NCBI GenBank assembly: GCA_002005505.1
Contig: KV908364.1
Coordinates: 214,521 to 278,520 of the forward strand
Source of the DNA: Botryococcus braunii
Lineage: Eukaryota > Chlorophyta > Trebouxiophyceae
Length of the DNA: 64,000 nt
Direction: 5' to 3'
Positions 46,419 to 64,000 of the stretch are shown piece by piece. Under the pieces are notes generated by a model. It searched no databases, was not told the DNA's origin, and saw nothing but the letters and a program-made list of their open reading frames with translations. Within the stretch, counting starts at the first letter, position 1; the number at the start of each line of letters is the position of its first letter. A program made the translations under genes and the position numbers.

Positions 46419-46896
46419 TGTAATAACTCAGCGGAATTTATAAGGAAGTAAGGCAGGAGGGGAGCAAGGAACGAGGCGCGACACGAGGTCCGTCACTTGG
46501 GGCAAGCAAGCGTTTACAAGAACCACCCCACCACACAGCTTACCCTTGTGGTTTCTCCAGTTCTGTCCTCTCGTGTTAATCTACTCGGCACGCGGGTTCC
46601 TAGCCAAGGGACGCCTATGATTCGGACTCGGCCCATGTACGACTTCTGTCTCTCTATCCTTCGTGAGAGCCCTAGATCGTCCACTCGCTGGCGTGCTAAC
46701 GGTGACAATTATTGTCATCAAACACACGCAATGACGGAGTGCCAACTATGCATGGCGTAAGCAACCATCACCGACGGAAGGTGCTACTCTCGTTCGAGCG
46801 GCTAACCACGTGGCTCCCACGGGCGTGCAGTATGGCGCCAAAGGGCGTCTCCCGCAAATGTCCCGAAATGCTCGGAAATCCTCGCATTCCGTTACA
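46419..46896 (-). repeat. Gypsy-A 5' LTR (478 bp)
   Basis: Paired with 26213-26690. Two bases separate it from the TGGTATCGGCGA primer site on the minus strand. Confidence 0.96.
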
Positions 46897-46901
46897 CTCA
46901 G

Positions 46902-47498
46902 CACAGGAGGGAGGCCCTTCACCATCAGCTCCCCAACATTGTGGTCCAAGAGGATGAACGCGTTGTTTCTGAGACTTGTAGCCAGATCCATCATTCTGTA
47001 GAGGTAGACCTTGAGTGTCTCCCCTGTCTTGATGCCCTGCTCCATTTCCTTGTACCACTCAAGGTTGATGTCTTGGTTGCTCCCTCCAGTGTGACTGTTC
47101 TTCACCCACGCGATGAAGTCGAACGCTGCTTTGTGGCATGAGATCTGAGAATGCCAGATGACTGGAACTGACTGGATCAGCCACTGCTTGATGGCTGAGT
47201 TCTCCACCGACCCTGGCATTGGCCTCTCCAAAGCCGCTCTGACCCCCTTGGTGTTTGCGCACGCCTCCAAATTTTCATACCAAAATTCAAAATTGCGCCC
47301 TCCATCATCAAGCATGACAGTCATCTTTGGATTAGAGGTATTGGGGATGTAGGCTGCCTTGTCAATCTCCACCTTTGGTTCTGCAGTGGCTGATTGTGTC
47401 CCGGTCATAGACTGCCCTGGAGTGGCCCCACTGACTTCTCCAGGTTGAGACATTGCTGTTTCACTGCTACTTTCCTTTTCTTTGCCCCTTTTTGTCAT
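46902..47498 (-). CDS. Copia-2 gag, N-terminal portion
   Basis: 199 codons from MTKRGKEKESSS to PPVLRLE-type sequence, cut by gypsy-A at the CTCAG duplication. It keeps Gln at codon 29, where copia-1 has a stop. It continues in frame at 26212. The open frame runs a further 51 codons into gypsy-A LTR sequence before a stop, an artefact of the insertion. Confidence 0.93.
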
Positions 47499-47875
47499 AC
47501 TATTGTCACTTCACCAGCCAAACTTACTCATAAACTTCTGGAATGCAGCAATACCCTACAATTCCCTCCATGTCATGGAAATTTACCAGCCAGTCTTGCA
47601 CAGTAGTAGCAGATATGTTCCCCTCAGAAGTTTGCGCCGGAGTCCGGCCCGACTCACTCAGTGCTTCTAGACAACGTCTATGAATGATAAAGCACAGCTA
47701 AAACTTCAATTATGAATTTCCCAGAAAGGTAAACTGTGAGTAAGATAATGGTCCTGGTACACTCGAGTTCCCTTGCGCCGCTGCGCCATGCTCGAGCTCC
47801 TTTGTTGACGCTTACGTCTGACCCATCCGTAGACGACCTTCACTCCTGCTTTTACTTGGCTCAGCTGGAAGGGCG

Positions 47876-47888
47876 TGGGCCCATAACC
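47876..47888 (-). promoter_or_regulatory. Copia-2 primer-binding site, internal tRNA-iMet type
   Basis: On the plus strand it reads TGGGCCCATAACC, the anticodon arm of initiator tRNA-Met; on the element strand it is the complement, directly after the 5' LTR. Confidence 0.82.
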
Positions 47889-48582
47889 TGTGAAAGGTTA
47901 TGGGCAACCGGCTTTCCCTGTACAAAGCAGACAGGTCGTCAATAGACGAAGTTACTCCAGCTACAGTCCGTACGACTGTCTGCTGAGTGCCACACACAAC
48001 TGTCGGACAAGACTAGCATCTGGTGATGCCCAGCATCTTTCACAACCAGTTCCGTTACATCATTATCTTGTACACAAGCACCGATCAAGCAATCACTAGA
48101 TAAGGCTCTAGACGGCTACGTTCAAGTACATGCCTATACTCCCTGAAGTCACTGTCCCTTATCTGTTTGAGTGACTACAGGGTACACTAAGCTTGTTCAC
48201 TCTCACAATAGCAACAATGATACAACACACACTGCCGCACCGTACCTGTACAAAGCAGACAGGTCGTCAATAGACGAAGTTACTCCAGCTACAGTCCGTA
48301 CGACTGTCTGCTGAGTGCCACACACAACTGTCGGACAAGACTAGCATCTGGTGATGCCCAGCATCTTTCACAACCAGTTGGTATTCACTCCGGTGGGGCA
48401 GCCTTAAGAGTTCATCCGACAAACGTGTGATCTAGATAGGATTGTACCTTATGTTCGAAAACGTCCAGAATCTGCCGTGTCTCAAGGTACCTTATGTTCT
48501 CAATGGACCCATATCCTAATAGTGCACACATGAAGATCACTTAAAGCACAAGGCATTCAATAATAATGTTCAGAACTCAACA
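47889..48582 (-). repeat. Copia-2 5' LTR (694 bp)
   Basis: Long LTR form, same as 20882-21575, followed by TSD TAAAG. Confidence 0.96.
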
Positions 48583-48587
48583 TAAAG

Positions 48588-49550
48588 TCTACGCCACATC
48601 GGGCGCATAGGGTAAGCATGATTCGTGAAAAACTGCATAAGTTCAGCTATGGCTTTGGCCGCCGTCTCGGGCATATTACAAAGCCTAGTGTACTCCATAA
48701 CTTGGCTATGGAGAACATTGAACTTGTAACGATCTGGGATGTTAGAATGGAAGAGGGGCATTTTTATAAGGTGTACCTTCCCCTGGAAAAAGTTGGCATC
48801 TTTCCGGTAAATACCGGTAATGACCCGATGGCCCAAAGCGTGTGGAACAATACAAATATGCAGATTTAAAAAATTGCATGTCATCTTGGAGGCTGATGAG
48901 GTAACCTTGAAACCTAGATGGGGGGGGTAGATGCCGTTTATACCTTGTTCCTCATGGCTTTGAGTAAGAAAGCGTAGAAACAACGACGGATTGTGCGTAA
49001 GGCACGCTTCATCGTCAATAAACCGGCCCAAAAAACGGTATGTATACAATAAGTGTGTGGCAAGTAGAGACCGCTGTGGGTTGTCACCCCGAATAGCGGA
49101 AACAAGGGATGAGAAGAAAAGCCTCTCATATTGTAAAAGGTACAAGTTTGCGACGTAAACACAATGATTGGCTCCCATTGGGATACCAATGGTTTGTCTA
49201 AAAACGGCAACCCCAAAAACCAAGAAAGTGTTATCGATACTGAACTTAAAAAGGGTCCTTTAAAGCTTGTAAATTAAACAAAAGTTTTGTGGTCCCCGTC
49301 CCCGAAAGTTTCCCAAACAAACCCTCCCCACCGGGTGGGGTAGTCATGTGCATCCCAACCATGTTTACGTGTTCCCATGTACATGTGTCCAGAGACAATT
49401 GTAAAATGAGAGAAGCATTATCATGTATATTCTTCTTGGCTCTCTGGTATGTCCATAAATCATCCAAAAGATCACAAATCATTCGGAACAAGTCGTCCAA
49501 AGGAATTCCTGTGTATAACCGGTCGAAATCAAATGAGTGCAGTTCTGGCC
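48588..49550 (-). pseudogene. Penelope-like element reverse transcriptase, interrupted by copia-2
   Basis: Penelope-like elements encode a reverse transcriptase related to telomerase. On the minus strand the sequence shows a motif-A region HSFDFDRLYTGIPLDDLF (about 49490-49545), then after a frameshift near 49255 IDNTFLVFG and FRQTIGIPMGANHCVYVANL, the catalytic FIDDE block (RFLGRFIDDE), and the downstream GINGIYPPHLGF, FLNLHICI, ITGIYRKDANFF and VMEYTRLCNMPE segments in the order found in the family. It ends at WRRLY where copia-2 entered; the rest lies at 20700-20881. At least one frameshift makes it inactive. No endonuclease domain was found in the flank. Confidence 0.85.
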
Positions 49551-50414
49551 CAGAACTTCTGGGGCCTCGGTCTCCCGGAAGAAATGCCTCAGTTCATGCA
49601 GAGTTTCGTCGTGGGGGATGCGATTAAATACGGAAAGAGTCCGTACATAACCGTGCGCATTCTCTAAGACGGGGAAACCTGGTACCGGGTGGTTTGCCTT
49701 TATATCCTTAAAGCCCTGCTTGTGTCGCTGCTACAGTATCGCCGATACCCTAGGCGGATGTTCCAGTCGGGAGACCTCGGAATCCCGTCCCTCAAGGTAC
49801 CGACACACTATTGTCACTCCCAACGATTAGAATCCAATCGCACGCTCTATTTAGGCAAAGTTCAAATTGATTTAGCCAAAAGGACGGGTAAAACTTGCAG
49901 AGTTGCGATGGTAGTGTCAGACTGAGAAGGTAGAGGCCTTTCAGGGCTAGTAAAGCTGGTGCTTTGGTTCTACGGGAACCTTTACACGGAGGTTAGGAAC
50001 TCGCTTGCTCTGAAGAGTGATGTGTCGATCCCAAGAGTACTCACACTGCATCACTAGCTTCGAAAAGCGCTTTGCTGTATCGGTCAGACGCTTGTTGGCT
50101 CCATCTGCAGAGCCTCTGTAGTAAGGGGACAACGCTGTGCTATTAAGGCTCGCGCCCTGACGTCGAGCCTAAAAATACTGAGAATTTGCGGCTGTAAGTT
50201 TGAAAGGGGGGATTGTCGGCATGAAAAAAAAAGTTGACAACAGATTGAAAGGGGTGATCGGCCGACAATCTGATCTGGTGCGTCAGCCATGCAGTGTTAA
50301 TCGTTACCGAAGTCAGACAATGTGAATGGTCAATATCCTTGTAGCCTGAAGCTTAGAAAAACAGACACTCTCTTTTAACTTTTGCAAACTGAGTTGCAGA
50401 GTGTGGTGTCCTAG
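49551..50414. other. Region between the PLE and METTL1
   Basis: The left part may hold more PLE N-terminal sequence on the minus strand, too degraded to place. The first coding exon of METTL1, with its ATG, should lie here, but I could not identify it securely. Confidence 0.4.
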
Positions 50415-51180
50415 GGGGTCAAGCCTCCCAAGAAACGTTTGTACCGAGCACGGGCGCACAGTAATCCACTAAATGATGCCCACTTCCCAGTTCCCGTTTA
50501 TCCTGGAGCAATGGACTGGTATCCACACTGGCTGTCAACCGCGGAGTGCTTCGCAAGTCCAATTTTTAAACCGACGCCTTCCTGTCAAGTTTGTGGCTCT
50601 GCTTTGTTGTCAGATGGTGCTGCAGTGTTCCCATCAAGTTCAATTTTAAGCCTACAAGCCCTTTGACACCTTGTCGTGCCCATGGCAGTGAAGAAGCACC
50701 AGGGCAAGTGCAGTCTTACCTTCTGTTGGTAGCAAACATCTTTGTCACTGGATTTTGGCGGGATGACCAAATTTGCTTACTTGGGCAGGTCACCCCATTT
50801 TCCAAAATTTTTTCCCAATTCAGAATCTGCCATTGAGCAAGGCGGGGAAACCCCTGAAGTTCAGTTTGCCGATGTTGGCTGTGGGTTTGGAGGCCTGTTG
50901 GTCAGCTTATCACCTCTCTACCCTGAGACGCTGATGGTGGGGATGGAGTTACGAGATAAGGTAGGTACACCAATGCCTTGTTTTAGGCTGCAAGTGTAGG
51001 TAACCCGTTGTTCATGTACACATGCACTCATCAATACTCACCCGGACACATGCGCCCACACAGGCCCCCCCTTCACCCACATGCACTCCCACCCCAACAA
51101 ACACCCGCATGTCTCCGCACATGTGCGCACACATGAGCGCACGCGTGCGCGAACGCGCACACACACACACACGCACACAC

Positions 51181-51242
<62 letters not shown>

Positions 51243-53800
51243 GTGCCCGCACGCATGCACTCATGCGTACCCGTATGTTGTTGGGACCATATCCACTGCC
51301 TTAGCCCATGTAAGCCTGAGGGGGGGAAGGAGGGGATTGCTCCAAGCTGGATAGATATACAAATTTGCGCATGCATACACATCCGTCATCTTGGCATATG
51401 TTTATGCGAAGCTGCCCATGCCTGCACTTCTGCTTTTGTATGCTTGTCCTTGGCCTCATCTTGTGTGGTGGTCACACACGAGCCTCCCACTCTGGGCAAG
51501 ACTCTAAGATGAAGAGGCTGGTCCTTCCCTCACTGTTTGTGTACCGGACGGCTAGGGGTGTGCGAATGTATTTTAAGTTTCAAAGCAAGAGCGGGAGGGC
51601 AGGCCTGACCGGGCGCTACTTGGCTTGGGGATTTCCCAGGTGACTGAGTATGTGAAAGAAAGGATCTCCTCATTGCGGCGGGACAATCCTGGTCAATATG
51701 GCAACATAACGGCCATCCGTACCAACGGCCAGAAGTACCTTCCCAACTATTTTCGTAAGGGGCAGCTGCGCAAGCTGTTCTTCCTTTTTCCGGTAGCCCT
51801 CACGCCCCCGGAGCCTCTCTCTTGGTATGTAAGTACATAGAAGGACCATATTAGGACTTGAAGCTGAGGTCTAAGACTGAAAAAGAGGCTGTTCATATTC
51901 GCAATTGATCGAGTACGAGCGCCTAGGGATCCGGTCCAGGCAGCCCGCCCCCATTTCCCGTTACACAGACACCACTCGTGCACATTCCATGGCATATCAT
52001 GGCATTTCAAATGTTCCTTGGCACAGGCTACAAACCTGCTGCCTTTATTCTTGTATATCTACTGGACTGTGGGATTTGCAAGGCGGTGGGAATCAGTGCA
52101 GGGTGAACAAGAGATAAAGCGTTGGGAAAGGGAAAGCAACGGCGTGAAGGGGAGTGGCAAGGGTGGTAGCTAAACCATCATCAGTCCACGGGAAGGGCAG
52201 AGGTGTGAGGAGTGGGGGGGGGGGGGGAGGCGGTAGGGAAAAAGACGGTAAAGCATATTTCAAAAGCATCCACATCGTAAGGTTGGGAAGCTGGTGCCGG
52301 AGGGGTTGAGGGCCTTTTAGAATATCCGAGACGAAGTGGGTTTGTGCAGAAGTTTGCGGTGCGTCGTATACTGCAAAGGGTGTTTTGGGGGGTGTTTTGG
52401 GGTGCTTTTGGGGGGGGGGGGGGGTAGAAGGGTGTCAAGAAAGAAGAGCTGTGAGAGAATTGAGTGGGGCAGCGCTACCAGCCGACCATTGCCAAGAGTA
52501 GAGGAGCATGGGTTGGATTGGGGCCGGAGGTAGCAGGATTGGAGAGCGGCATGCGTTATACCATAAGCCACCATCTTGAAGTCTGGGAAGTTGGTGCAGA
52601 AGGGAACTGCAAGCCAGTGAAAGGGCTGCAGGAAGAGACACATGGACAGCCATGCGCAGTGCCGATGGGATTATGGTTTAGAGTTTAGGGTCTACGGGGT
52701 TAGGGTGCCGGGAGGGGAGGAGGGTCACAGGAGCAGAAAGGATACTGATGGCACCGACATGTGGACCCATACTGTATACACTAATGACTGGGCAGCGGTG
52801 GGAGGCAACGGGGCATATGTTGGTGCCCATCCATCCAGTATAAAAGCTAGGCGTGTGCGGCTGTGGGAGGTGAGAGGGCAAAAGTTGGTGCCCATCCAGT
52901 GTAAAAGCTAGGCAAGTGCGGCTGTGTGGGGCAAGAGGGTGGCAGTGGTTTGAGAGAGAGGCTGCTTCCTCTGGAAGTAGTGATCTTGCAGTTAGTAGAG
53001 GTGGAAGGGGCAGCTGGAAGGACAGGAGCACGGCGTCTCATCACATTGGTGACCATGAAGGACACGACACATTGCAATAGTGTTCACCACTTTCCTAGTA
53101 ATCAGACAATGTCTGAAAATCTTAGACGTGGTGTTGAACATATCCAGCTGGTGGTAATAGAAGTTGTGGCACCGCAAGTAGGGGTGCGTATAATTTACAG
53201 GCTATGCTGGATTCCCGATGCTCTTCAACTCACTTGTGTAATTCCTCTGCATGGCTTGACAGGTTCGGAAACAAACAAGGGGAGTGGGGTGGAGGGGCTG
53301 GTACGTAGAAGGGCAGAAGGGGAGAGAAAAAGTGAAGGCAACCGCACCCCCGCCTGTAATGGGTAGGACAGGCTGATTTTATGAGTGTGTGAACCCACAA
53401 TTAAGCTTATCCTCTAAGCACATCTCAAAGAGCTACCAAAGGGTTTGCAGATTTGCATGTCTTCTCTTACAGCAAAGATGGTACGAATGTGGTTGCCAAA
53501 GCTGGTACGTCCATGGTGTCCTGTTAAACGGGGCAGGATCCCCACTTCAAGAAGCCCAACCACAGGCGAAGAGTGATCCAGTCCCAGCTGCTGGCGGAGT
53601 ATGCCTATCTACTGCAGCCGGGCGGGCTGCTGTACACTATCACGGATGTACCGGAGCTGTCCAGCTGGATGCGGGACAAGATGGAGGCGCATCCCCTCTT
53701 TCAGCGAGTCAGCGATGATGAGCTGGCGTCGGATCCTGCCGCTGCCCTGCTTGCCACTGCCACAGAGGAGGGCCAAAAGGTCGCCCGCAATGGTGGCCAG
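50415..53800 (+). CDS. METTL1: tRNA (guanine-N7-)-methyltransferase, 4 exons, first and last exons not found
   Basis: METTL1/Trm8 makes m7G46 in tRNA variable loops using S-adenosylmethionine, with WDR4/Trm82 as partner. Visible exons: 50415-50518, 50789-50960, 51640-51792 and 53537-53800, joined by GT-AG introns with matching phases, 231 residues in all. The first holds KRLYRARAHSNPLND and MDW, the family N-terminal signature. The second has the SAM-binding loop FADVGCGFGGLL and VGMELRDK. The third runs VTEYVKERI to LRKLFFLFP, and the fourth opens DPHFKKPNHRRR, so the conserved FPDPHFK motif is split by intron 3. It continues LLAEYAYLLQPGGLLYTITDV, HPLFQRV and ATEEGQKVARNGGQ. The donor gtaatg after the last codon implies another exon of about 20-35 residues, which I did not find. 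An in-frame TAG just before 50415 requires an upstream ATG exon. Intron 2 carries (CA)n. Confidence 0.94.
51160..51241. repeat. (CA)n microsatellite in METTL1 intron
   Basis: About 80 bp of CA with a few CG units at the left; open frames here (Thr-His or Cys-Val) are artefacts. Confidence 0.95.
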
Positions 53801-54198
53801 GTAATGCAGCCCCATCGATTTTCCTGCCTACTCCAAGGGCTGTTGGAAGAGGAGGCAAAGCTTGGAAAGGATAAGAGTGGAAGGAGTGGGGAATCTGCCT
53901 GCTGAAATTCACACGAGCTGCTCGCACTGTTTGTCTTGGACCGGCTGAAGCTGCCACATCTTTTTCAAGGACATGAGCTCCCCGCACCCTGTTTTATGTC
54001 TGGCTGCCGTGAATCGTGCACTCATCACTTTTTTCGCAGCAGCTCCCTCCCCTGTGATGCACCCGTGGGTTCCTACTAGCAGCCGCATGCCTACCCATAG
54101 AGAAGTCAAGAGTGTTCAAGACCCAAATAATGACGCCTCTACCTCCGGCGTCTCCTCTCCCCCCCCCCTTCTCTCTGTGTGGGTGTCTCTGTCTGTTT

Positions 54199-54408
<210 letters not shown>

Positions 54409-54479
54409 GACAAAAGGGGATGATGCTGAGTGTTGCAAAGCACGCTCCTCATACTCAGAGATTTTAATTTATTTGTAGA

Positions 54480-56089
<1,610 letters not shown>

Positions 56090-56124
56090 CTAGCTACCTG
56101 ATAGCACACTGGATTCCAGTGCCA

Positions 56125-63055
<6,931 letters not shown>

Positions 63056-64000
63056 CTCTCTTCCAACGCAAAGACAACAGTAAAAGAATTTGCCTGTGCA
63101 GGCGGACATGTGTTAGAATGCCAGAAGAGCCAGTCGACCTAAGACGACACTGAAAGGTTACCACATGCACCAATACAAAATCACGATCTCATAACAGTCC
63201 CCGTGAAGCCATGCTCTACAGACCGAAATTTATAATATTTTTGGTGCAACAAAATATTTAATTCGAGGAGAAATCATAGAGGTGAAACACAACTTCACGA
63301 GCAACTCCCGAGCATGCTTCAAGGCGAGAACCATTCGGAGGCTCTTTTGAGTCTCGTCCTCCATTACTATGAGCGATGTGGTGATAAAAAGAATCGATTG
63401 CATTTTTTTAGAATTTTGGAATGCGTCTGCCGCAAGTATTTCATACTCCACCTTGGTTTTAGACAGTACAATGTTTGGCACAAGACGGCTCCCCAACAGC
63501 GGAACACCTCCGGTAAACGCGATTTTTCGTACTATTCGCAGAAATTATGGATATCAGATAAGCGACATAGTCCTAAACACGGACGTCCGAAGGGGACGCA
63601 GCTTTCATCAACGTCGAATGGGTTGCCGGCCGGCGTTTACCTTGCAACGGGTCTCAAACTGGTTGCAATATCCAAGTCAATTATGTCTTTGGGAAATTTA
63701 CTGTAGCTTTAAAAATTACATTTCAGTACAGGATGATATAATGTCTCAGGATCTCGAATGCATCCTTGACCGTGACGATGCCTCGTACACCCAAACACGG
63801 CGTACGGTACACGACACAGCCGGGGGCCGACGGAGTTCGATACTTGTCCCCGCTACCAGACCAGGCGGGACACTGTATCCCGGGCACACCAAAGTCTCTG
63901 TAGGCATCCCTGTGCTTTCCATCGAGCAAGCCGTGCCAAACGGATCAGGACAGGATCCTTATGATGGAATGGGGTGGTGGTGGTGGAACTCGGCAGGGTA
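63056..64000. other. Right end, unassigned; aquaporin 5' flank
   Basis: This contains the aquaporin upstream region. A minus-strand frame at 63230-63496 has SKTKVEYEILAADA, faintly like the copia RNase H block ending in AEYxAxxxA, and may be an old copia remnant; similarity is weak. From 63720 onward nothing is recognised. Confidence 0.3.

Larger units (their letters stand above)
26213..46896 (-). mobile_element. Gypsy-A: Ty3/gypsy chromovirus, hit by gypsy-B and copia-3
   Basis: Its 478-bp LTRs at 26213-26690 and 46419-46896 start TGTAATAAC and end CGTTACA (plus strand), with TSD CTCAG at 26208-26212 and 46897-46901. On the minus strand it reads 5' LTR, primer site TGGTATCGGCGA (46405-46416), gag, protease, reverse transcriptase, [copia-3], RNase H, integrase and chromodomain, a long 3' non-coding region [gypsy-B], a polypurine tract (AAGGGGGGGATAA, about 26691-26703) and the 3' LTR. 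Its own sequence sums to about 7.5 kb. The LTRs look identical by eye although the coding region has two frameshifts and a stop. Confidence 0.97.
20882..48582 (-). mobile_element. Copia-2: Ty1/copia retrotransposon, split by nested insertions
   Basis: Its 694-bp LTRs lie at 20882-21575 (3' LTR) and 47889-48582 (5' LTR), with a 5-bp TSD TAAAG at 20877-20881 and 48583-48587. Its own sequence is 20882-26212 plus 46902-48582; the 20.7 kb between is gypsy-A with two further insertions. Rejoined at the CTCAG duplication, the coding parts total 1738 codons, the same as the intact copia-3 frame. The two LTRs look identical by eye. It is inserted in a PLE. One notable change is the loss of a zinc-knuckle cysteine (25868-25870). 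Confidence 0.97.

Noticed and set aside
47876..47888. A tRNA-iMet gene suggested by TGGGCCCATAACC
   Set aside because: Only the anticodon arm is present, with no acceptor or T arm; its place beside the LTR marks it as a primer-binding site.

Overview
The window is eukaryotic nuclear DNA, about two thirds of it transposable elements and simple repeats. I can resolve three spliced host genes and parts of a fourth: a plastid-type dehydroascorbate reductase (DHAR, 5 exons, minus strand, 5428-8160), a PIP/AQP1-type aquaporin (9 exons, minus strand, 56125-63055), a METTL1/TRM8 tRNA guanine-N7 methyltransferase (4 exons seen, plus strand, 50415-53800), and exons of a sperm-tail PG-rich repeat (STPGR/SHIPPO) protein (plus strand, about 428-4530). 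A plant-style DHAR with a transit-peptide-like leader and a PIP aquaporin point to the green lineage. A ciliary STPGR gene points to a lineage with flagellate cells. A charophyte alga such as Chara would fit, but this is inference; no species marker is visible. Introns run from 115 bp to about 2 kb and many carry long (TG)n, (CT)n or (GA)n tracts.

Layout: 1-4600 STPGR exons among microsatellites; 5428-8160 DHAR; 9053-17215 a tandemly duplicated non-coding repeat pair (here called R2 and R1), one copy split by a 6.3 kb copia element (copia-1, 9935-16277, TSD GGGCA, coding region broken); 17547-18640 a trinucleotide array of about 1.1 kb; 20882-48582 a nested retrotransposon cluster; 48588-49550 the reverse transcriptase of a Penelope-like element (PLE) that was the target of that cluster; 50415-53800 METTL1; 54200-56000 microsatellites; 56125-63055 the aquaporin; 63230 onward little that I can name.

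The cluster can be unpacked fully from target-site duplications (TSDs) and paired LTRs. Copia-2 (minus, TSD TAAAG) entered the PLE. Gypsy-A, a chromodomain Ty3/gypsy element (minus, TSD CTCAG), entered the gag of copia-2. Gypsy-A was then hit twice: by gypsy-B (minus, 26849-33031, TSD TCCAA) in its 3' non-coding region, and by copia-3 (plus, 35936-42947, TSD GTCAC) between its RT and RNase H regions. Copia-3 is structurally complete, with one uninterrupted 1737-residue gag-pol frame and LTRs that look identical by eye. Copia-1, gypsy-A and gypsy-B carry frameshifts or stops. All three copia elements have a primer-binding site that matches the anticodon arm of initiator tRNA-Met, not its 3' end, so a half-tRNA primer as in Drosophila copia is likely.

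The host genes share no pathway visible here. I found no CRISPR array, rRNA or convincing tRNA gene. No clearly new biological system is evident; the best leads are the half-tRNA priming site, the nested insertion history, the PLE, and an AQP1-like cysteine in the selectivity filter of a PIP aquaporin.
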